A stretch of 64,000 nucleotides of DNA from Pseudomonas fluorescens. GTDB taxonomy: Bacteria; Pseudomonadota; Gammaproteobacteria; Pseudomonadales; Pseudomonadaceae. The notes under the pieces are model-generated. The model ran no database searches. It worked only from the letters and a program-made list of their open reading frames with translations, and was not told the origin of the DNA. The stretch lies in assembly GCF_902497875.1 (NCBI RefSeq), contig NZ_CABVHY010000017.1, forward strand, positions 62,001 to 126,000, in the 5' to 3' direction. This document shows, one piece after another, positions 17,191 to 26,524 of this stretch; positions within the stretch are counted from its first letter, which is position 1; each line of letters opens with the position of its first letter. The position numbers and the translations under genes were made by a program.

Positions 17191-18851
17191 AGCTCATCAC
17201 TCGGGTAACGGTATTCAGCCTACTCTCCGCCGTCAGCTTCATGGCGGTTGCGCAGGCCTCGCTTCAGAGCACACGCGCTCCTAATATTACGGCGATTGTG
17301 ATTTTCCTGGCTTTCGTTATCACCACGATCGGCATCACCTACTGGGCTGCCGGGCGCACCCGCTCGACGGCCGACTTTTACACGGCAGGGGGTGGCATCA
17401 GCGGCGTGCAAAACGGCTTCGCGATTGCTGGGGATTACATGTCGGCGGCGACTCTGCTCGGTGTTTCAAGCATGGTCTTCAGCACCGGTTTCGACGGCAT
17501 GATCTATTCCGTCAGCGCATTTCTGGGTTGGCCGTTGATCATGTTTTTGATGGCTGAGCGACTGCGCAACCTTGGACGCTTCACCCTCGCCGACATCATC
17601 TCCTACCGCCTCGACCCGGTGGGCACACGGATATTTTCAGCCTGCAGTTCGCTGATCATCGTCTGTTTTTATCTGATCGTACAAATGGTCGGCGCCGGTC
17701 AGTTGATCAACCTGTTGTTCGGGCTCGATTACGAGGTCGCGGTCATCTGCGTCGGCGTGTTGATGGTGGTCTATGTGACATTCGGCGGTATGGTCGCCAC
17801 GACCTGGGTGCAGATCATCAAGGCTGTCCTGCTGCTCGGCGGCGGCCTGTTCCTGACGCTGCTGGCATTCAAGCACTTCGGCTTCAGCCTGGAGCGCATG
17901 GTGGACAGCGCGGTTGCCAGTCACCAGAGCGGCAACGCAATACTCGGGCCGTTGAAGTTCGCCAGTGATCCACTCTCCATCATCTCGATGTGTCTGGGTC
18001 TGGTGTTCGGGGTGGCAGGCCTGCCGCATATCATGATGCGTTTCTTTACCGTTCCGGATGCCAAAGCAGCGCGCCAGTCGGTGTTTGTGGCCACCGGTTT
18101 GATCGGGCTGTTCTTCATCGTGGTCTGCGTGCTGGGAATGTCGGCGATCAGTATCGTCGGACAACAACCGAGATTTTTCGAGCAGGGGATTATAGGCGGC
18201 ACGCTACTCGGTGGTGGCAATATGCCAGTCATGCACCTGGCCCAGGCTCTGGGTGGCGACCTGATGTTTGGGTTCCTGGCCGCCGTGGCCTTCGCCACCA
18301 TCCTTGCCGTAGTTTCCGGTCTGGCCCTGGCCGGTGCTTCAGCACTCTCCCATGACCTGTATGCCAATGTCCTGTGCAAGGGACAATCCTCCAGCCGCAA
18401 TGAAATGCGTGTCAGCCGCTGGGCAACGCTAGGTCTGGGAATAGTCGCCATTGCCTTGGGGATTGTCTTCAAAGGTCAGAATGTGGCGTTTCTCGTCGCG
18501 CTGACATTCGGCATCGCCGCCTCATCGAATTTCCCGGTACTGCTGCTGGCCATGTATTGGCAAGGATTGACTAGCCGGGGAGCCATTTGTGGCGGCCTGG
18601 CCGGCCTTATCAGCTCTGTTGCCTTGGTCGTGCTGTCTCCCGGGGTCTGGGTCAAGGTGCTGCATCATCCCGAAGCCATCTTTCCTTTCGACTACCCCGC
18701 GCTGTTCTCGATGCCCTTGGCCTTCGGTATCGCCTGGGCAGTCTCGTGCCTTGATCGCAGCCCAGCTGCAAACCTTGAAAGAACGGCGTTCGAACCACAG
18801 AGCGTACGCGCCGAAACTGGCTGGGGCGCCAACCAAGCGGCGCAACATTGA
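17187..18851 (+). CDS. Sodium:solute symporter (SSS family), ActP-like
   Basis: A 554-residue protein with an apparent signal-like N-terminus and about 13 hydrophobic spans. The TFGGMVATTWVQIIKAVLLL segment and the substrate/sodium-region GISGVQNGFAIAGDYMSAATLLG are typical of SSS carboxylate permeases. It is coupled to the DUF485 gene by ATGA. In this cluster it probably imports the monocarboxylate that the ligase activates. Acetate itself is unlikely given crotonase and acyl-CoA dehydrogenase neighbours, but that is inference. Confidence 0.92.
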   Translation: MKLITRVTVFSLLSAVSFMAVAQASLQSTRAPNITAIVIFLAFVITTIGITYWAAGRTRSTADFYTAGGGISGVQNGFAIAGDYMSAATLLGVSSMVFSTGFDGMIYSVSAFLGWPLIMFLMAERLRNLGRFTLADIISYRLDPVGTRIFSACSSLIIVCFYLIVQMVGAGQLINLLFGLDYEVAVICVGVLMVVYVTFGGMVATTWVQIIKAVLLLGGGLFLTLLAFKHFGFSLERMVDSAVASHQSGNAILGPLKFASDPLSIISMCLGLVFGVAGLPHIMMRFFTVPDAKAARQSVFVATGLIGLFFIVVCVLGMSAISIVGQQPRFFEQGIIGGTLLGGGNMPVMHLAQALGGDLMFGFLAAVAFATILAVVSGLALAGASALSHDLYANVLCKGQSSSRNEMRVSRWATLGLGIVAIALGIVFKGQNVAFLVALTFGIAASSNFPVLLLAMYWQGLTSRGAICGGLAGLISSVALVVLSPGVWVKVLHHPEAIFPFDYPALFSMPLAFGIAWAVSCLDRSPAANLERTAFEPQSVRAETGWGANQAAQH

Positions 18852-18880
18852 CTATCTGAACGACCTCCAAGGAGTTACCG

Positions 18881-20662
18881 ATGAGCTATCAAGCCCCGGT
18901 TAAAGAGATGCGCTTCGTCATCAATGAGTTGGCAGACCTGGCCGCCATCGCCCGGCAACCTGGAATGGAGGACGCAAGTCCCGATATGGTGCAGGCGGTG
19001 CTCGATGAGTCGGCGAAATTCACTACGGAGGTGATTGCACCCCTCAATCACCCTGGCGACGTTCAAGGGTGCCGGTTGATCGCAGGCGAAGTCTTCACCC
19101 CTTCCGGCTTCAAGGAAGCCTTCGCCCGGTTTGCCGCCGGTGGTTGGCAGGGGCTGGCGCACCCCAGCCGATTTGGTGGCGCAGGGCTGCCGAAACTGGT
19201 CAGCACGGCCTGCAATGAAATGCTCAATTCAGCCAACATGTCCTTTGCGCTGTGCCCACTGTTGACCGATGGCGCGATCGAAGCCTTGCTAATGGCCGGC
19301 AGCAAGGAACAGCAGGATTACTATTTGCCACGCCTGATATCAGGAGAATGGACCGGCACCATGAACCTGACCGAACCCCAGGCAGGCTCGGATCTGTCCC
19401 TCTTGCGCAGTCGTGCCGAACCCATTGGCGATGGTCGCTATCGCGTATTCGGTAGCAAGATTTTCATCACCTATGGGCAGCACGATATGGCGAGCAATAT
19501 CGTGCATTTGGTGCTGGCACGCGTACCCGGTGCGCCGGAAGGCGTCAAAGGTATTTCCCTGTTTGTGGTTCCCAGGTTCCTGCCCGATGCGGACGGCCAG
19601 CTGAATCTGCGCAACGACATAGAGTGTCTGAGCCTGGAACATAAGCTGGGGGTCAGAGCCAGCCCCACGGCAATCCTGCAGTTTGGCGATCATGGCGGTG
19701 CGATCGGCACTTTGATCGGCGAGGAGAACCGCGGCCTGGAATACATGTTCATCATGATGAACTCGGCGCGTTATGCCGTCGGCATGCAAGGTGTAGCCAT
19801 CGCCGAACGTGCCCGACAACAAGCGACTGCCTATGCGCGAGTACGCGTCCAGGGCCGGGCATTGGACAGTAGCCATAGAACCGTTGCGATCATTGAGCAT
19901 CCCGACGTCAAGCGCATGCTCCTGGACATGCGCGCCTTGACCGAAGGCAGCCGGGCAGCCGCCTATATGACCGCTGCTCATAGCGACCTGGCGGCACATC
20001 ATGCAGATCCCCGGCAACGACGGGAGCATCAGGCGCTCTATGAGTTCCTGGTACCGATCATCAAGGGATGGTGCACCGAGATGGCCCAGGAAGTGACCAG
20101 CCTGGGCATACAAGTCCATGGTGGTATGGGCTTCATCGAGGAAACCGGCGCAGCTCAGCATTTCAGGGATGCGCGGATTTTGCCGATTTACGAAGGGACC
20201 ACCGCCATTCAAGCCAATGATTTGATCGGTCGCAAGACGGTGCGCGATCAAGGCGCAGTGGCGCGGTTGCTGGCCAGTCGCATTGAGGAAACCGAGAACC
20301 AACTGCTCGCCAGTGGCAACCCGGATGCTCGGGCCGTTCATGGTCCGTTGCGCCAGGCTCGATTGGCCTTCGAGGCAGTGGTGGACCATGTGGTCGAACA
20401 CCATCGTAGTTCAGCACAGACGGTCTACGCCGAGGGAGTCGCTTACCTGACACTGTGCGGGATAGTGGTCAGCGGCTGGCAACTGGCGCGCGCCCTGCTG
20501 ATCAGCGAGCCACGACTCGCCGAAGACCAGAGCTTCTACGGCGCAAAAATCGTCGTCGCTCGCCACTTTGCCGGGCACTACCTCACGCGGGCAGCAGCAT
20601 TGCGCGATTGCGTGCTGTACGGCGGCGAAACGGTAAACCGTCTGGCAGCCGATGATCTCTAA
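18881..20662 (+). CDS. Acyl-CoA dehydrogenase, long form with C-terminal extension
   Basis: A 593-residue flavoprotein. The FAD/substrate motif MNLTEPQAGSDLSLLRSRA is near residues 161-179 and the catalytic-region GGMGFIEETGAAQHFRDARILPIYEGTTAIQANDLIGRK near 418-455 contains the usual base Glu (YEGTT). The extra 130 C-terminal residues match the C-terminal domain of FadE/DmdC-like enzymes. AAGGAG precedes ATG 18881. It would make the trans-2-enoyl-CoA that the crotonase upstream acts on. Confidence 0.93.
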   Translation: MSYQAPVKEMRFVINELADLAAIARQPGMEDASPDMVQAVLDESAKFTTEVIAPLNHPGDVQGCRLIAGEVFTPSGFKEAFARFAAGGWQGLAHPSRFGGAGLPKLVSTACNEMLNSANMSFALCPLLTDGAIEALLMAGSKEQQDYYLPRLISGEWTGTMNLTEPQAGSDLSLLRSRAEPIGDGRYRVFGSKIFITYGQHDMASNIVHLVLARVPGAPEGVKGISLFVVPRFLPDADGQLNLRNDIECLSLEHKLGVRASPTAILQFGDHGGAIGTLIGEENRGLEYMFIMMNSARYAVGMQGVAIAERARQQATAYARVRVQGRALDSSHRTVAIIEHPDVKRMLLDMRALTEGSRAAAYMTAAHSDLAAHHADPRQRREHQALYEFLVPIIKGWCTEMAQEVTSLGIQVHGGMGFIEETGAAQHFRDARILPIYEGTTAIQANDLIGRKTVRDQGAVARLLASRIEETENQLLASGNPDARAVHGPLRQARLAFEAVVDHVVEHHRSSAQTVYAEGVAYLTLCGIVVSGWQLARALLISEPRLAEDQSFYGAKIVVARHFAGHYLTRAAALRDCVLYGGETVNRLAADDL

Positions 20663-20783
20663 CGCTACCAGAGTTCTGCAGCGCATCAATATTGGCCAAC
20701 TATCCCGCTTCTACGGACCAACGGGAAACTTCATCGGCTAAGACCTGGCTACCCCAGGACATCAAAATGAGAGAAAAACAACA

Positions 20784-22280
20784 ATGGCTACCATCCCCCA
20801 TTTGATTCACGCAGAACGCATCGTCAGCGGTGGGCGTACTTGCACTGTATCCAACCCCTCCACCGGCGAGGATATTCATACGCTCGGCCTGGCTGACCGC
20901 GAAACAGTGCAACGGGCCATCGACTCCGCCAAGCTGGCCTTTCCAGCCTGGCGCAATACGCCGCCGGCCAAGCGTGCCCAGGTGATGTTCCGCTTCAAGC
21001 AACTGCTTGAGCAGAACGAAGCACGTATCGCTCAGTTGATCAGCGAAGAGCACGGCAAAACCCTGGAAGACGCCACCGGCGAATTGAAGCGCGGTATCGA
21101 GAACGTCGAATACGCCTGCTCGGCGCCGGAAATCCTCAAGGGCGAGTACAGCCGTAACGTCGGCCCGCGTATCGATGCCTGGTCAGATTTCCAGCCATTG
21201 GGCGTGGTTGCCGGTATCACCCCGTTCAACTTCCCGGCCATGGTGCCGTTGTGGATGTATCCGCTGGCGATCGTCTGCGGCAATTGCTTTATCCTCAAAC
21301 CCTCCGAACGTGATCCGAGCTCAACGCTACTGATCGCCGAACTGCTGCAGGAAGCCGGGCTGCCCAAAGGCGTGTTGAACGTGGTGCACGGCGATAAGGA
21401 AGCGGTGGACGCGCTGATTGAAGCGCCGGAGGTCAAAGCGCTGAGTTTTGTCGGTTCGACGCCGATTGCCGAATACATCTATTCCGAAGCCACCAAGCGC
21501 GGCAAGCGTGTCCAGGCCTTGGGTGGCGCGAAGAACCACGCGGTGCTGATGCCGGATGCGGATCTGGACAACGCGGTCAGTGCCTTGATGGGCGCGGCTT
21601 ACGGTTCGTGCGGTGAACGCTGCATGGCGATTTCGGTGGCGGTGTGTGTCGGTGACCAGGTGGCGGATGCGCTGATCAGCAAACTGGTGCCGCAGATCAA
21701 AGCCCTGAAAATCGGTGCAGGTACAACTAGTGGTCTGGATATGGGCCCGCTGATTACCGGCGCCCACCTGGACAAGGTAACCGGCTACATCGAAGACGGC
21801 GTGCAGGCTGGCGCTCAGCTGGTCGTCGACGGGCGCGGATTGAAGGTTACCGGTAACGAAGGCGGCTTCTTCCTCGGTGGCTGCCTGTTCGATCGCGTCA
21901 CGCCAGAGATGCGAATCTATAAAGAAGAGATCTTCGGCCCGGTGCTGTGCATCGTGAGAGTGAACAGCCTTGAACAGGCCATGCAACTGATCAACGAGCA
22001 CGAGTACGGCAACGGCACCTGCATCTTTACCCGTGACGGTGAAGCGGCCCGATTGTTCTGCGACGAAATCGAAGTCGGCATGGTCGGCGTCAACGTACCG
22101 TTGCCGGTTCCAGTGGCGTACCACAGCTTCGGCGGCTGGAAGCGCTCACTGTTCGGTGACTTGCATGCCTATGGCCCGGACGGTGTGCGTTTCTATACCC
22201 GTCGCAAGGCGATTACCCAACGCTGGCCACAACGTGCAAGTCTTGAGGCGGCGCAGTTCGCTTTCCCTAGCAACAGCTAG
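20784..22280 (+). CDS. mmsA: CoA-acylating methylmalonate-semialdehyde dehydrogenase
   Basis: A 498-residue aldehyde dehydrogenase of the MmsA type: oxidative decarboxylation of (methyl)malonate semialdehyde to propionyl- or acetyl-CoA. Diagnostic features are GITPFNFPAMVPLWMYP (about 140-156), the catalytic Cys in AYGSCGERCMAIS (about residues 272-284), where hydrolytic ALDHs would have GQxC, and the end GVRFYTRRKAITQRWP. Start ATG 20784 has GAGAG upstream. Its place after the acyl-CoA dehydrogenase suggests that the pathway yields a C3 or C4 semialdehyde, though this gene could also serve valine or inositol catabolism. Confidence 0.92.
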   Translation: MATIPHLIHAERIVSGGRTCTVSNPSTGEDIHTLGLADRETVQRAIDSAKLAFPAWRNTPPAKRAQVMFRFKQLLEQNEARIAQLISEEHGKTLEDATGELKRGIENVEYACSAPEILKGEYSRNVGPRIDAWSDFQPLGVVAGITPFNFPAMVPLWMYPLAIVCGNCFILKPSERDPSSTLLIAELLQEAGLPKGVLNVVHGDKEAVDALIEAPEVKALSFVGSTPIAEYIYSEATKRGKRVQALGGAKNHAVLMPDADLDNAVSALMGAAYGSCGERCMAISVAVCVGDQVADALISKLVPQIKALKIGAGTTSGLDMGPLITGAHLDKVTGYIEDGVQAGAQLVVDGRGLKVTGNEGGFFLGGCLFDRVTPEMRIYKEEIFGPVLCIVRVNSLEQAMQLINEHEYGNGTCIFTRDGEAARLFCDEIEVGMVGVNVPLPVPVAYHSFGGWKRSLFGDLHAYGPDGVRFYTRRKAITQRWPQRASLEAAQFAFPSNS

Positions 22281-22519
22281 CAATGAGTTGCTTTATCGGA
22301 TAATAAAACCGGTATGGCTCAATGCCGGGCAGTGACTTGAAACAGGTTCTGCACGGAATCTCGGGAAACACAGAAACAAGAACGCCGATTTGATTGATGA
22401 TGTTTGTGCGAGCAAACACGTCTGACAAACCGGCGTTCTTATGCCAGAGCAAAAAGCGATGCACCCTGGGCCGCTTTCCGGCGCGTGCGCATGGCAACAC
22501 CGAAAAACTATTTTTTCCC
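22281..22519. repeat. Nested inverted repeat downstream of mmsA
   Basis: Perfect 10-base arms AAGAACGCCG (22378-22387) and CGGCGTTCTT (22431-22440) enclose a second hairpin, TGTTTG-tgcgag-CAAACA (22401-22418). The structure could be the mmsA terminator, a small RNA or a miniature mobile-element remnant. No gene is visible in the interval. Confidence 0.55.
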
Positions 22520-22717
22520 GCACTGATATCGGCTACTTTGCCGACTCACTACGCCACCCGCTGGGTGGCGCGCGGCAAACTGCGCTCGATCATCGCGCAC
22601 CGGTTGGCGTATCGTTCGGCCTTTCATTGCATCACCCGCCAGGGGCTGGAGCAGAAATGCACCGTCAGCCGTTTTCTCGACGTGTTGACGGCTCATTCGC
22701 AAAAGCATTTGTGTTAG
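22520..22717 (+). pseudogene. C-terminal remnant of a LysR-type regulator
   Basis: A 66-codon frame reads like the end of a LysR effector domain: LPTHYATRWVARGKLRSII, then LAYRSAFHCITRQGLEQ and SRFLDVLTAH before a stop. There is no HTH or upstream domain in any frame, so this is a fragment. It lies 55 bases before an intact LysR gene on the same strand and may be what is left of a former regulator of the mmsA cluster. Confidence 0.5.
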
Positions 22718-22771
22718 TAGAATCCGCCTGTCCTGGCGGCGCGCTAATGAGTCGCCTAGCAGGAATACCGC

Positions 22772-23662
22772 ATGCAACTTGAATGGCTTGAAGACTTTAT
22801 CGAACTGGCCCGCACCCGCAGCCTGTCGCGTGCCGCCGAAAATCGTTGCGTCACGCATCCCGCGTTCGGTCGACGTATCCGGGCGCTGGAAGAGTGGGTC
22901 GGCACGGCGCTGATCGAGCGCAAGCAACCGCTGTCGCTGACGCCTTGCGGTGTACTGTTTCTCGATGCCGCTACGCAATCGCTGGAATTGCTAACTGCGG
23001 TCAGGGCGCAATTCCAGGGCGGCACCCTGAGTCGCGACGAGCCGGTGCGCATCGCCACCGGACGGACCCTTGCCTGTGATTTTTTCCCCGATTGGTACGA
23101 GTCACTGAACCAGCAATTCGGCAGCTTTCCGGTGTCATTGGTCACCAGTGGCGCGCAAGAAGCGATTAGCAAATTGTCCGCCGGCGAGGTCGACTTGCTG
23201 TTGAGTTTTTCCAGCGCGTTGACTCAAACACTGATGGACCCGGAGCGTTTCGACTCGCTGGTGCTGGCCAATGAAGAGCTGCTACCGGTCAGTGCGCCGG
23301 ACGCCAAGGGTCAACCGCGGCAGCAGATATCCGCCAACAGCAGCGCCTTGACCATCCCTTGGCTGGCGTTCTCGCCGACCCTGGCTCTGCGCGGCGTACT
23401 GGCCCAACACCTGGAACGACTGCCACAGCGCTTGGCGCTGCGGATGGTTTACCAGGCTGATTCCTATGACGCCATTCTGGAAATGGCCAAGCGCGGAAAA
23501 GGCCTCGCATGGCTGCCGCGCATGGTGGTCAAAGGTGCGCTGGAGTCGGGCGATTTGCTGATTGCGGGCAGTGCCGAGTTCCGCGTCAGCTTCAACGTTT
23601 CGCTGCATCGCTTGCGCGCCAACCAGAGCGAATGGGTGATGAAGATATGGAACGGCCTTTGA
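22772..23662 (+). CDS. LysR-family transcriptional regulator, HypT-like
   Basis: A 296-residue LysR regulator. The N-terminal winged HTH is evident (MQLEWLEDFIELARTRSLSRAAENRCVTHPAFGRRIRALEEWVG); note VTHPAFGRRI where most LysR proteins have VSQPAVSRQI, which is the form I associate with HypT/YjiE-like members. Effector domain follows. It lies upstream of an MFS transporter and a desuccinylase-like enzyme on the same strand and probably controls them. GCAGGA precedes ATG 22772. Confidence 0.88.
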   Translation: MQLEWLEDFIELARTRSLSRAAENRCVTHPAFGRRIRALEEWVGTALIERKQPLSLTPCGVLFLDAATQSLELLTAVRAQFQGGTLSRDEPVRIATGRTLACDFFPDWYESLNQQFGSFPVSLVTSGAQEAISKLSAGEVDLLLSFSSALTQTLMDPERFDSLVLANEELLPVSAPDAKGQPRQQISANSSALTIPWLAFSPTLALRGVLAQHLERLPQRLALRMVYQADSYDAILEMAKRGKGLAWLPRMVVKGALESGDLLIAGSAEFRVSFNVSLHRLRANQSEWVMKIWNGL

Positions 23663-23681
23663 CGACTCCTGACCCTCTGTT

Positions 23682-23735
23682 GCCGCTGCCGCGTCACGAA
23701 CCTTTCGGGCTCGATCGCAGCCCTGCGGCAGCGGC
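23682..23735. repeat. REP-like inverted repeat
   Basis: Perfect 11-base arms GCCGCTGCCGC (23682-23692) and GCGGCAGCGGC (23725-23735) follow the LysR stop by 20 bases. The 3' arm with its CTGCGGCAGCGGCTAC context resembles the GC-rich REP family of Pseudomonas genomes. It may also end the LysR transcript. Confidence 0.65.
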
Positions 23736-23743
23736 TACATAGG

Positions 23744-23791
23744 ACCTGTGCCAAAACAGCTCAAACCTGTGCCGAAACAGCAATTGCTGTT
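23744..23791. promoter_or_regulatory. Operator-like repeats upstream of the MFS gene
   Basis: Two direct repeats ACCTGTGCC(A/G)AAACAG start at 23744 and 23765, exactly 21 bases apart (two helical turns). The second runs into a perfect 16-base palindrome AACAGCAATTGCTGTT (23776-23791). This looks like a binding site for a dimeric or tetrameric regulator, possibly the neighbouring LysR protein. Confidence 0.5.
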
Positions 23792-23917
23792 CTGCTGCAC
23801 TTGATTCAATTTCACCCGGGCTTTCACCCATAACAATTAACGCCTTCGATCTCGCCAGGCCGCCCTGCGGTTCGGTGAATCCGAATGCCAACTGTGAAAC
23901 AGACTCGGTGCTCACTC

Positions 23918-25234
23918 ATGACAGCTCAATCATCCGCCGTACCGTCGGCACATGCTACGACCAAGCGAGGCCCGTGGAAGGAAATCGTCGCGGCCAGTGT
24001 CGGCAACGCGCTGGAGTTCTACGACTTGTTGATCTATGGCTATTTTGCTGTGGTCATCGGCAAGCAGTTTTTCCCGTCCGACAACGAAACCACTTCGCTA
24101 CTGCTGGCCGTGGGCTCGTTCGGTATTTCCTTTTTGATGCGTCCGCTGGGCGCCATCGTGCTCGGCTCATACGCCGACAGGGCCGGGCGCAAGGCGTCGT
24201 TAACGATGTCGATCATGATCATGTTGATCGGCACCGCGATGATTACCTTCGCTCCGACCTATGAGCAGATCGGCCTGGCGGCACCGCTGCTGATCGTCGT
24301 TGCGCGTATGCTCCAGGGCTTTTCTACGGGCGGCGAGTTTGGCGCGGCGACGGCGTTTATGGTCGAGCACGCAGATGCCAAGCGCCGTGGTTTCTTCGCC
24401 AGCTGGCAATTGTCGACCCAAGGCCTGGCAACGGTGTTGGCGGCAGGCGTCAGCGCGATCCTCAGCTATGTGCTGTCGGATGTGCAATTGAACGACTGGG
24501 GCTGGCGCGTTGCATTCGGCATCGGCCTGCTAATCGGGCCGGTGGGTTTTTACATTCGCACGCAAATCGATGAAACCCCGGACTTCAAGAAAACCGTGGC
24601 CAACATCGAGGTCAAGACTCCGCTGCGCGATGTCTTGATCAAAGGGCATGTCAGCTTGTTGCTGGCCATCGGCGTGGTGGCCGGTGCGACCGCGTTCAAT
24701 TACGTGCACAAGCTATACATGCCGATCTATGCCTTGAAACAGTTAAACATCGCCGCAACTTCCTCGTACCTCGGGGCGCTGATGACCGGCGTGACGCTGA
24801 TGATCATGGCGCCGGTATTTGGTGGGCTTTCCGATCGCCACGGACGATTTCGGGTGCTGACCATCGCCTTGTTGATTACCGGGCTGTCGTCCTATCCGAT
24901 GTTCGTGCTACTCAACACCTTCCCCAGCCTCTCTACGCTGCTGATGGTGCAAGCGATTGTCGGCGTGTTGATCGCGGCCTGCCTGGGGCCGATACCGGCG
25001 ATGCTTGCCGACATCTTCCCAACCAGCATTCGCGGCACCGGCCTGGCGCTCAGCTACAACTTTTCCGTCACCCTGTTTGGTGGTTTTGCACCGTTGATCG
25101 TGACCTGGATGATCGATGCCACCGGCAGCAAACTGGCCCCGAGTTTTTATGTGATGGCGACCGTTTTGATCAGCGTACTGGCGATCGTCTGCCTGGGGCG
25201 GCGCATGCGCGGCACCCGTCCGTCAGCCAGTTAA
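23918..25234 (+). CDS. MFS transporter, metabolite:H+ symporter (MHS) type
   Basis: About 438 residues with 12 hydrophobic spans. The opening VAASVGNALEFYDLLIYGYFA and the loop GSYADRAGRKASLTMSI are typical of MHS/citrate-alpha-ketoglutarate-proline symporters, as is RMLQGFSTGGEFGAATAFMVEH. I choose ATG 23918 because residues from there match the usual N-terminus; ATG 23885 is in frame and possible. It is followed by a metalloenzyme gene and may import that enzyme's N-acyl or carboxylate substrate. Confidence 0.9.
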   Translation: MTAQSSAVPSAHATTKRGPWKEIVAASVGNALEFYDLLIYGYFAVVIGKQFFPSDNETTSLLLAVGSFGISFLMRPLGAIVLGSYADRAGRKASLTMSIMIMLIGTAMITFAPTYEQIGLAAPLLIVVARMLQGFSTGGEFGAATAFMVEHADAKRRGFFASWQLSTQGLATVLAAGVSAILSYVLSDVQLNDWGWRVAFGIGLLIGPVGFYIRTQIDETPDFKKTVANIEVKTPLRDVLIKGHVSLLLAIGVVAGATAFNYVHKLYMPIYALKQLNIAATSSYLGALMTGVTLMIMAPVFGGLSDRHGRFRVLTIALLITGLSSYPMFVLLNTFPSLSTLLMVQAIVGVLIAACLGPIPAMLADIFPTSIRGTGLALSYNFSVTLFGGFAPLIVTWMIDATGSKLAPSFYVMATVLISVLAIVCLGRRMRGTRPSAS

Positions 25235-25240
25235 GCAAAG

Positions 25241-25269
25241 TCCCTGTGGGAGCGGGCTTGCCCGCGAAT
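25241..25269. repeat. Pseudomonas REP element
   Basis: CTGTGGGAGCGGGCTTGCCC followed by GCGAA: the core GCGGGC-TT-GCCCGC (25252-25265) and flanks match the very common REP of fluorescens-group genomes. It lies between the MFS and desuccinylase-like genes. Confidence 0.85.
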
Positions 25270-25359
25270 ACAGGTGCGCTTTCTTGCAGTAAACCCTTCT
25301 TGCTTGTCACGCCTGAACGTCGCGCGACAAGTGCAATCGCTGGTCTGTCGGAGACTGAA

Positions 25360-26343
25360 ATGAAGACCCTTGAGCAAGTTCGTGCATCGCTGAAACCGTA
25401 CCCCGTGGAAGTCGAGTTCCCCGATATTGGCCAGTGGAAAACCGGTAACTGCGGGATCGACTACGTCCACAGCTTCGACAGTGGCAAGCCAGGGCCGCAT
25501 GTGCTGATCATGGCGCTGACCCATGGCAATGAAGTCAGCGGGGCGATCGCGGTGGACACCTTGCTGCGCAGCGGTGTGCGCCCTCGTCAGGGGCGATTGT
25601 CGCTGGGGTTTGGCAACGTCGAGGCCTATCACCGCTTCGATCCACAGGACATCGATGCGACCCGTTTTCTTGACGAGGACATGAACCGCGTCTGGCTGCC
25701 ATCAGCGCTGGACGGCGAGCGCGACTCCGTCGAATTGCGCCGCGCCCGTGAATTGCGGCCGCTGATCGACAGTGTCGATTTGCTGCTCGATATCCACTCG
25801 ATGCACGAAGAGTCCGCGCCGCTGATGATGTGTGGTGCATGCGCCAAAGGCCTGGAGTTTGCCAAGTCGCTAGGCGTACCCGCAACCGTAGTCGCCGACG
25901 CTGGCCACGCCAACGGTCGGCGCATGCGTGACTACGGCGGATTTGGCGATGTCGCCAGTAAAAAAAACGCACTGCTGATCGAGACCGGCCAGCATTTTTC
26001 AAAAAAGAGCGAACACGTCGCCCTCGATGTGGCGGCACGTTTCTTGATCGCTACTGAAGCAGTCGCTGAAGCAGACGTCTTGGCGTTTCTAAGCCAGGAA
26101 AAACCCGCAGACCAGCAATTTCTGCAAGTCACCGATCCGGTTATCGCCAACAGCATGGACTTCAGTTTTACCGAAGATTTCCGCGGCCTCGAACGGATCG
26201 CCCACGCTGGAACGGTGATCGCCCGGGATGGCCAGCGCGAGATCGTCACGCCGTACGACAACAGCGTGCTGATCCAGCCGTCTCTGCGGCATCTGGGGCG
26301 AGGGGTTACGGTTGTGAGATTGGCGCGGGTGCTGGATGTTTAG
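25360..26343 (+). CDS. Succinylglutamate desuccinylase/aspartoacylase-like zinc enzyme
   Basis: A 327-residue M14-like deacylase. Zinc ligands are visible as THGNE (HxxE, about residues 51-55) and DIHSMH (about 145-150), with a downstream LIETGQH segment holding the likely general-base Glu. Members hydrolyse N-acyl amino acids such as N-acetylaspartate or N-succinylglutamate. CGGAGA precedes ATG 25360. With the upstream MHS transporter and downstream aminotransferase, the cluster suggests import, deacylation and transamination of an N-acylated amino acid; the exact compound is unknown. Confidence 0.85.
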   Translation: MKTLEQVRASLKPYPVEVEFPDIGQWKTGNCGIDYVHSFDSGKPGPHVLIMALTHGNEVSGAIAVDTLLRSGVRPRQGRLSLGFGNVEAYHRFDPQDIDATRFLDEDMNRVWLPSALDGERDSVELRRARELRPLIDSVDLLLDIHSMHEESAPLMMCGACAKGLEFAKSLGVPATVVADAGHANGRRMRDYGGFGDVASKKNALLIETGQHFSKKSEHVALDVAARFLIATEAVAEADVLAFLSQEKPADQQFLQVTDPVIANSMDFSFTEDFRGLERIAHAGTVIARDGQREIVTPYDNSVLIQPSLRHLGRGVTVVRLARVLDV

Positions 26344-26524
26344 CTGCGCTCAGCGCATCGCCCGACTCATTGCCGGCGCAGGGCTTTGCGCGCCCTCCCC
26401 CATGGACGCCAGGCGGATCTGACCCGTCTGGCGGGTACTGCAATTTGATCCCGGGCCATCTTGTCATTTGCCAAGGCTTAAGGCAGGGTCGATAACATTG
26501 ACACTTCTGCCACAGGAGTCACCT

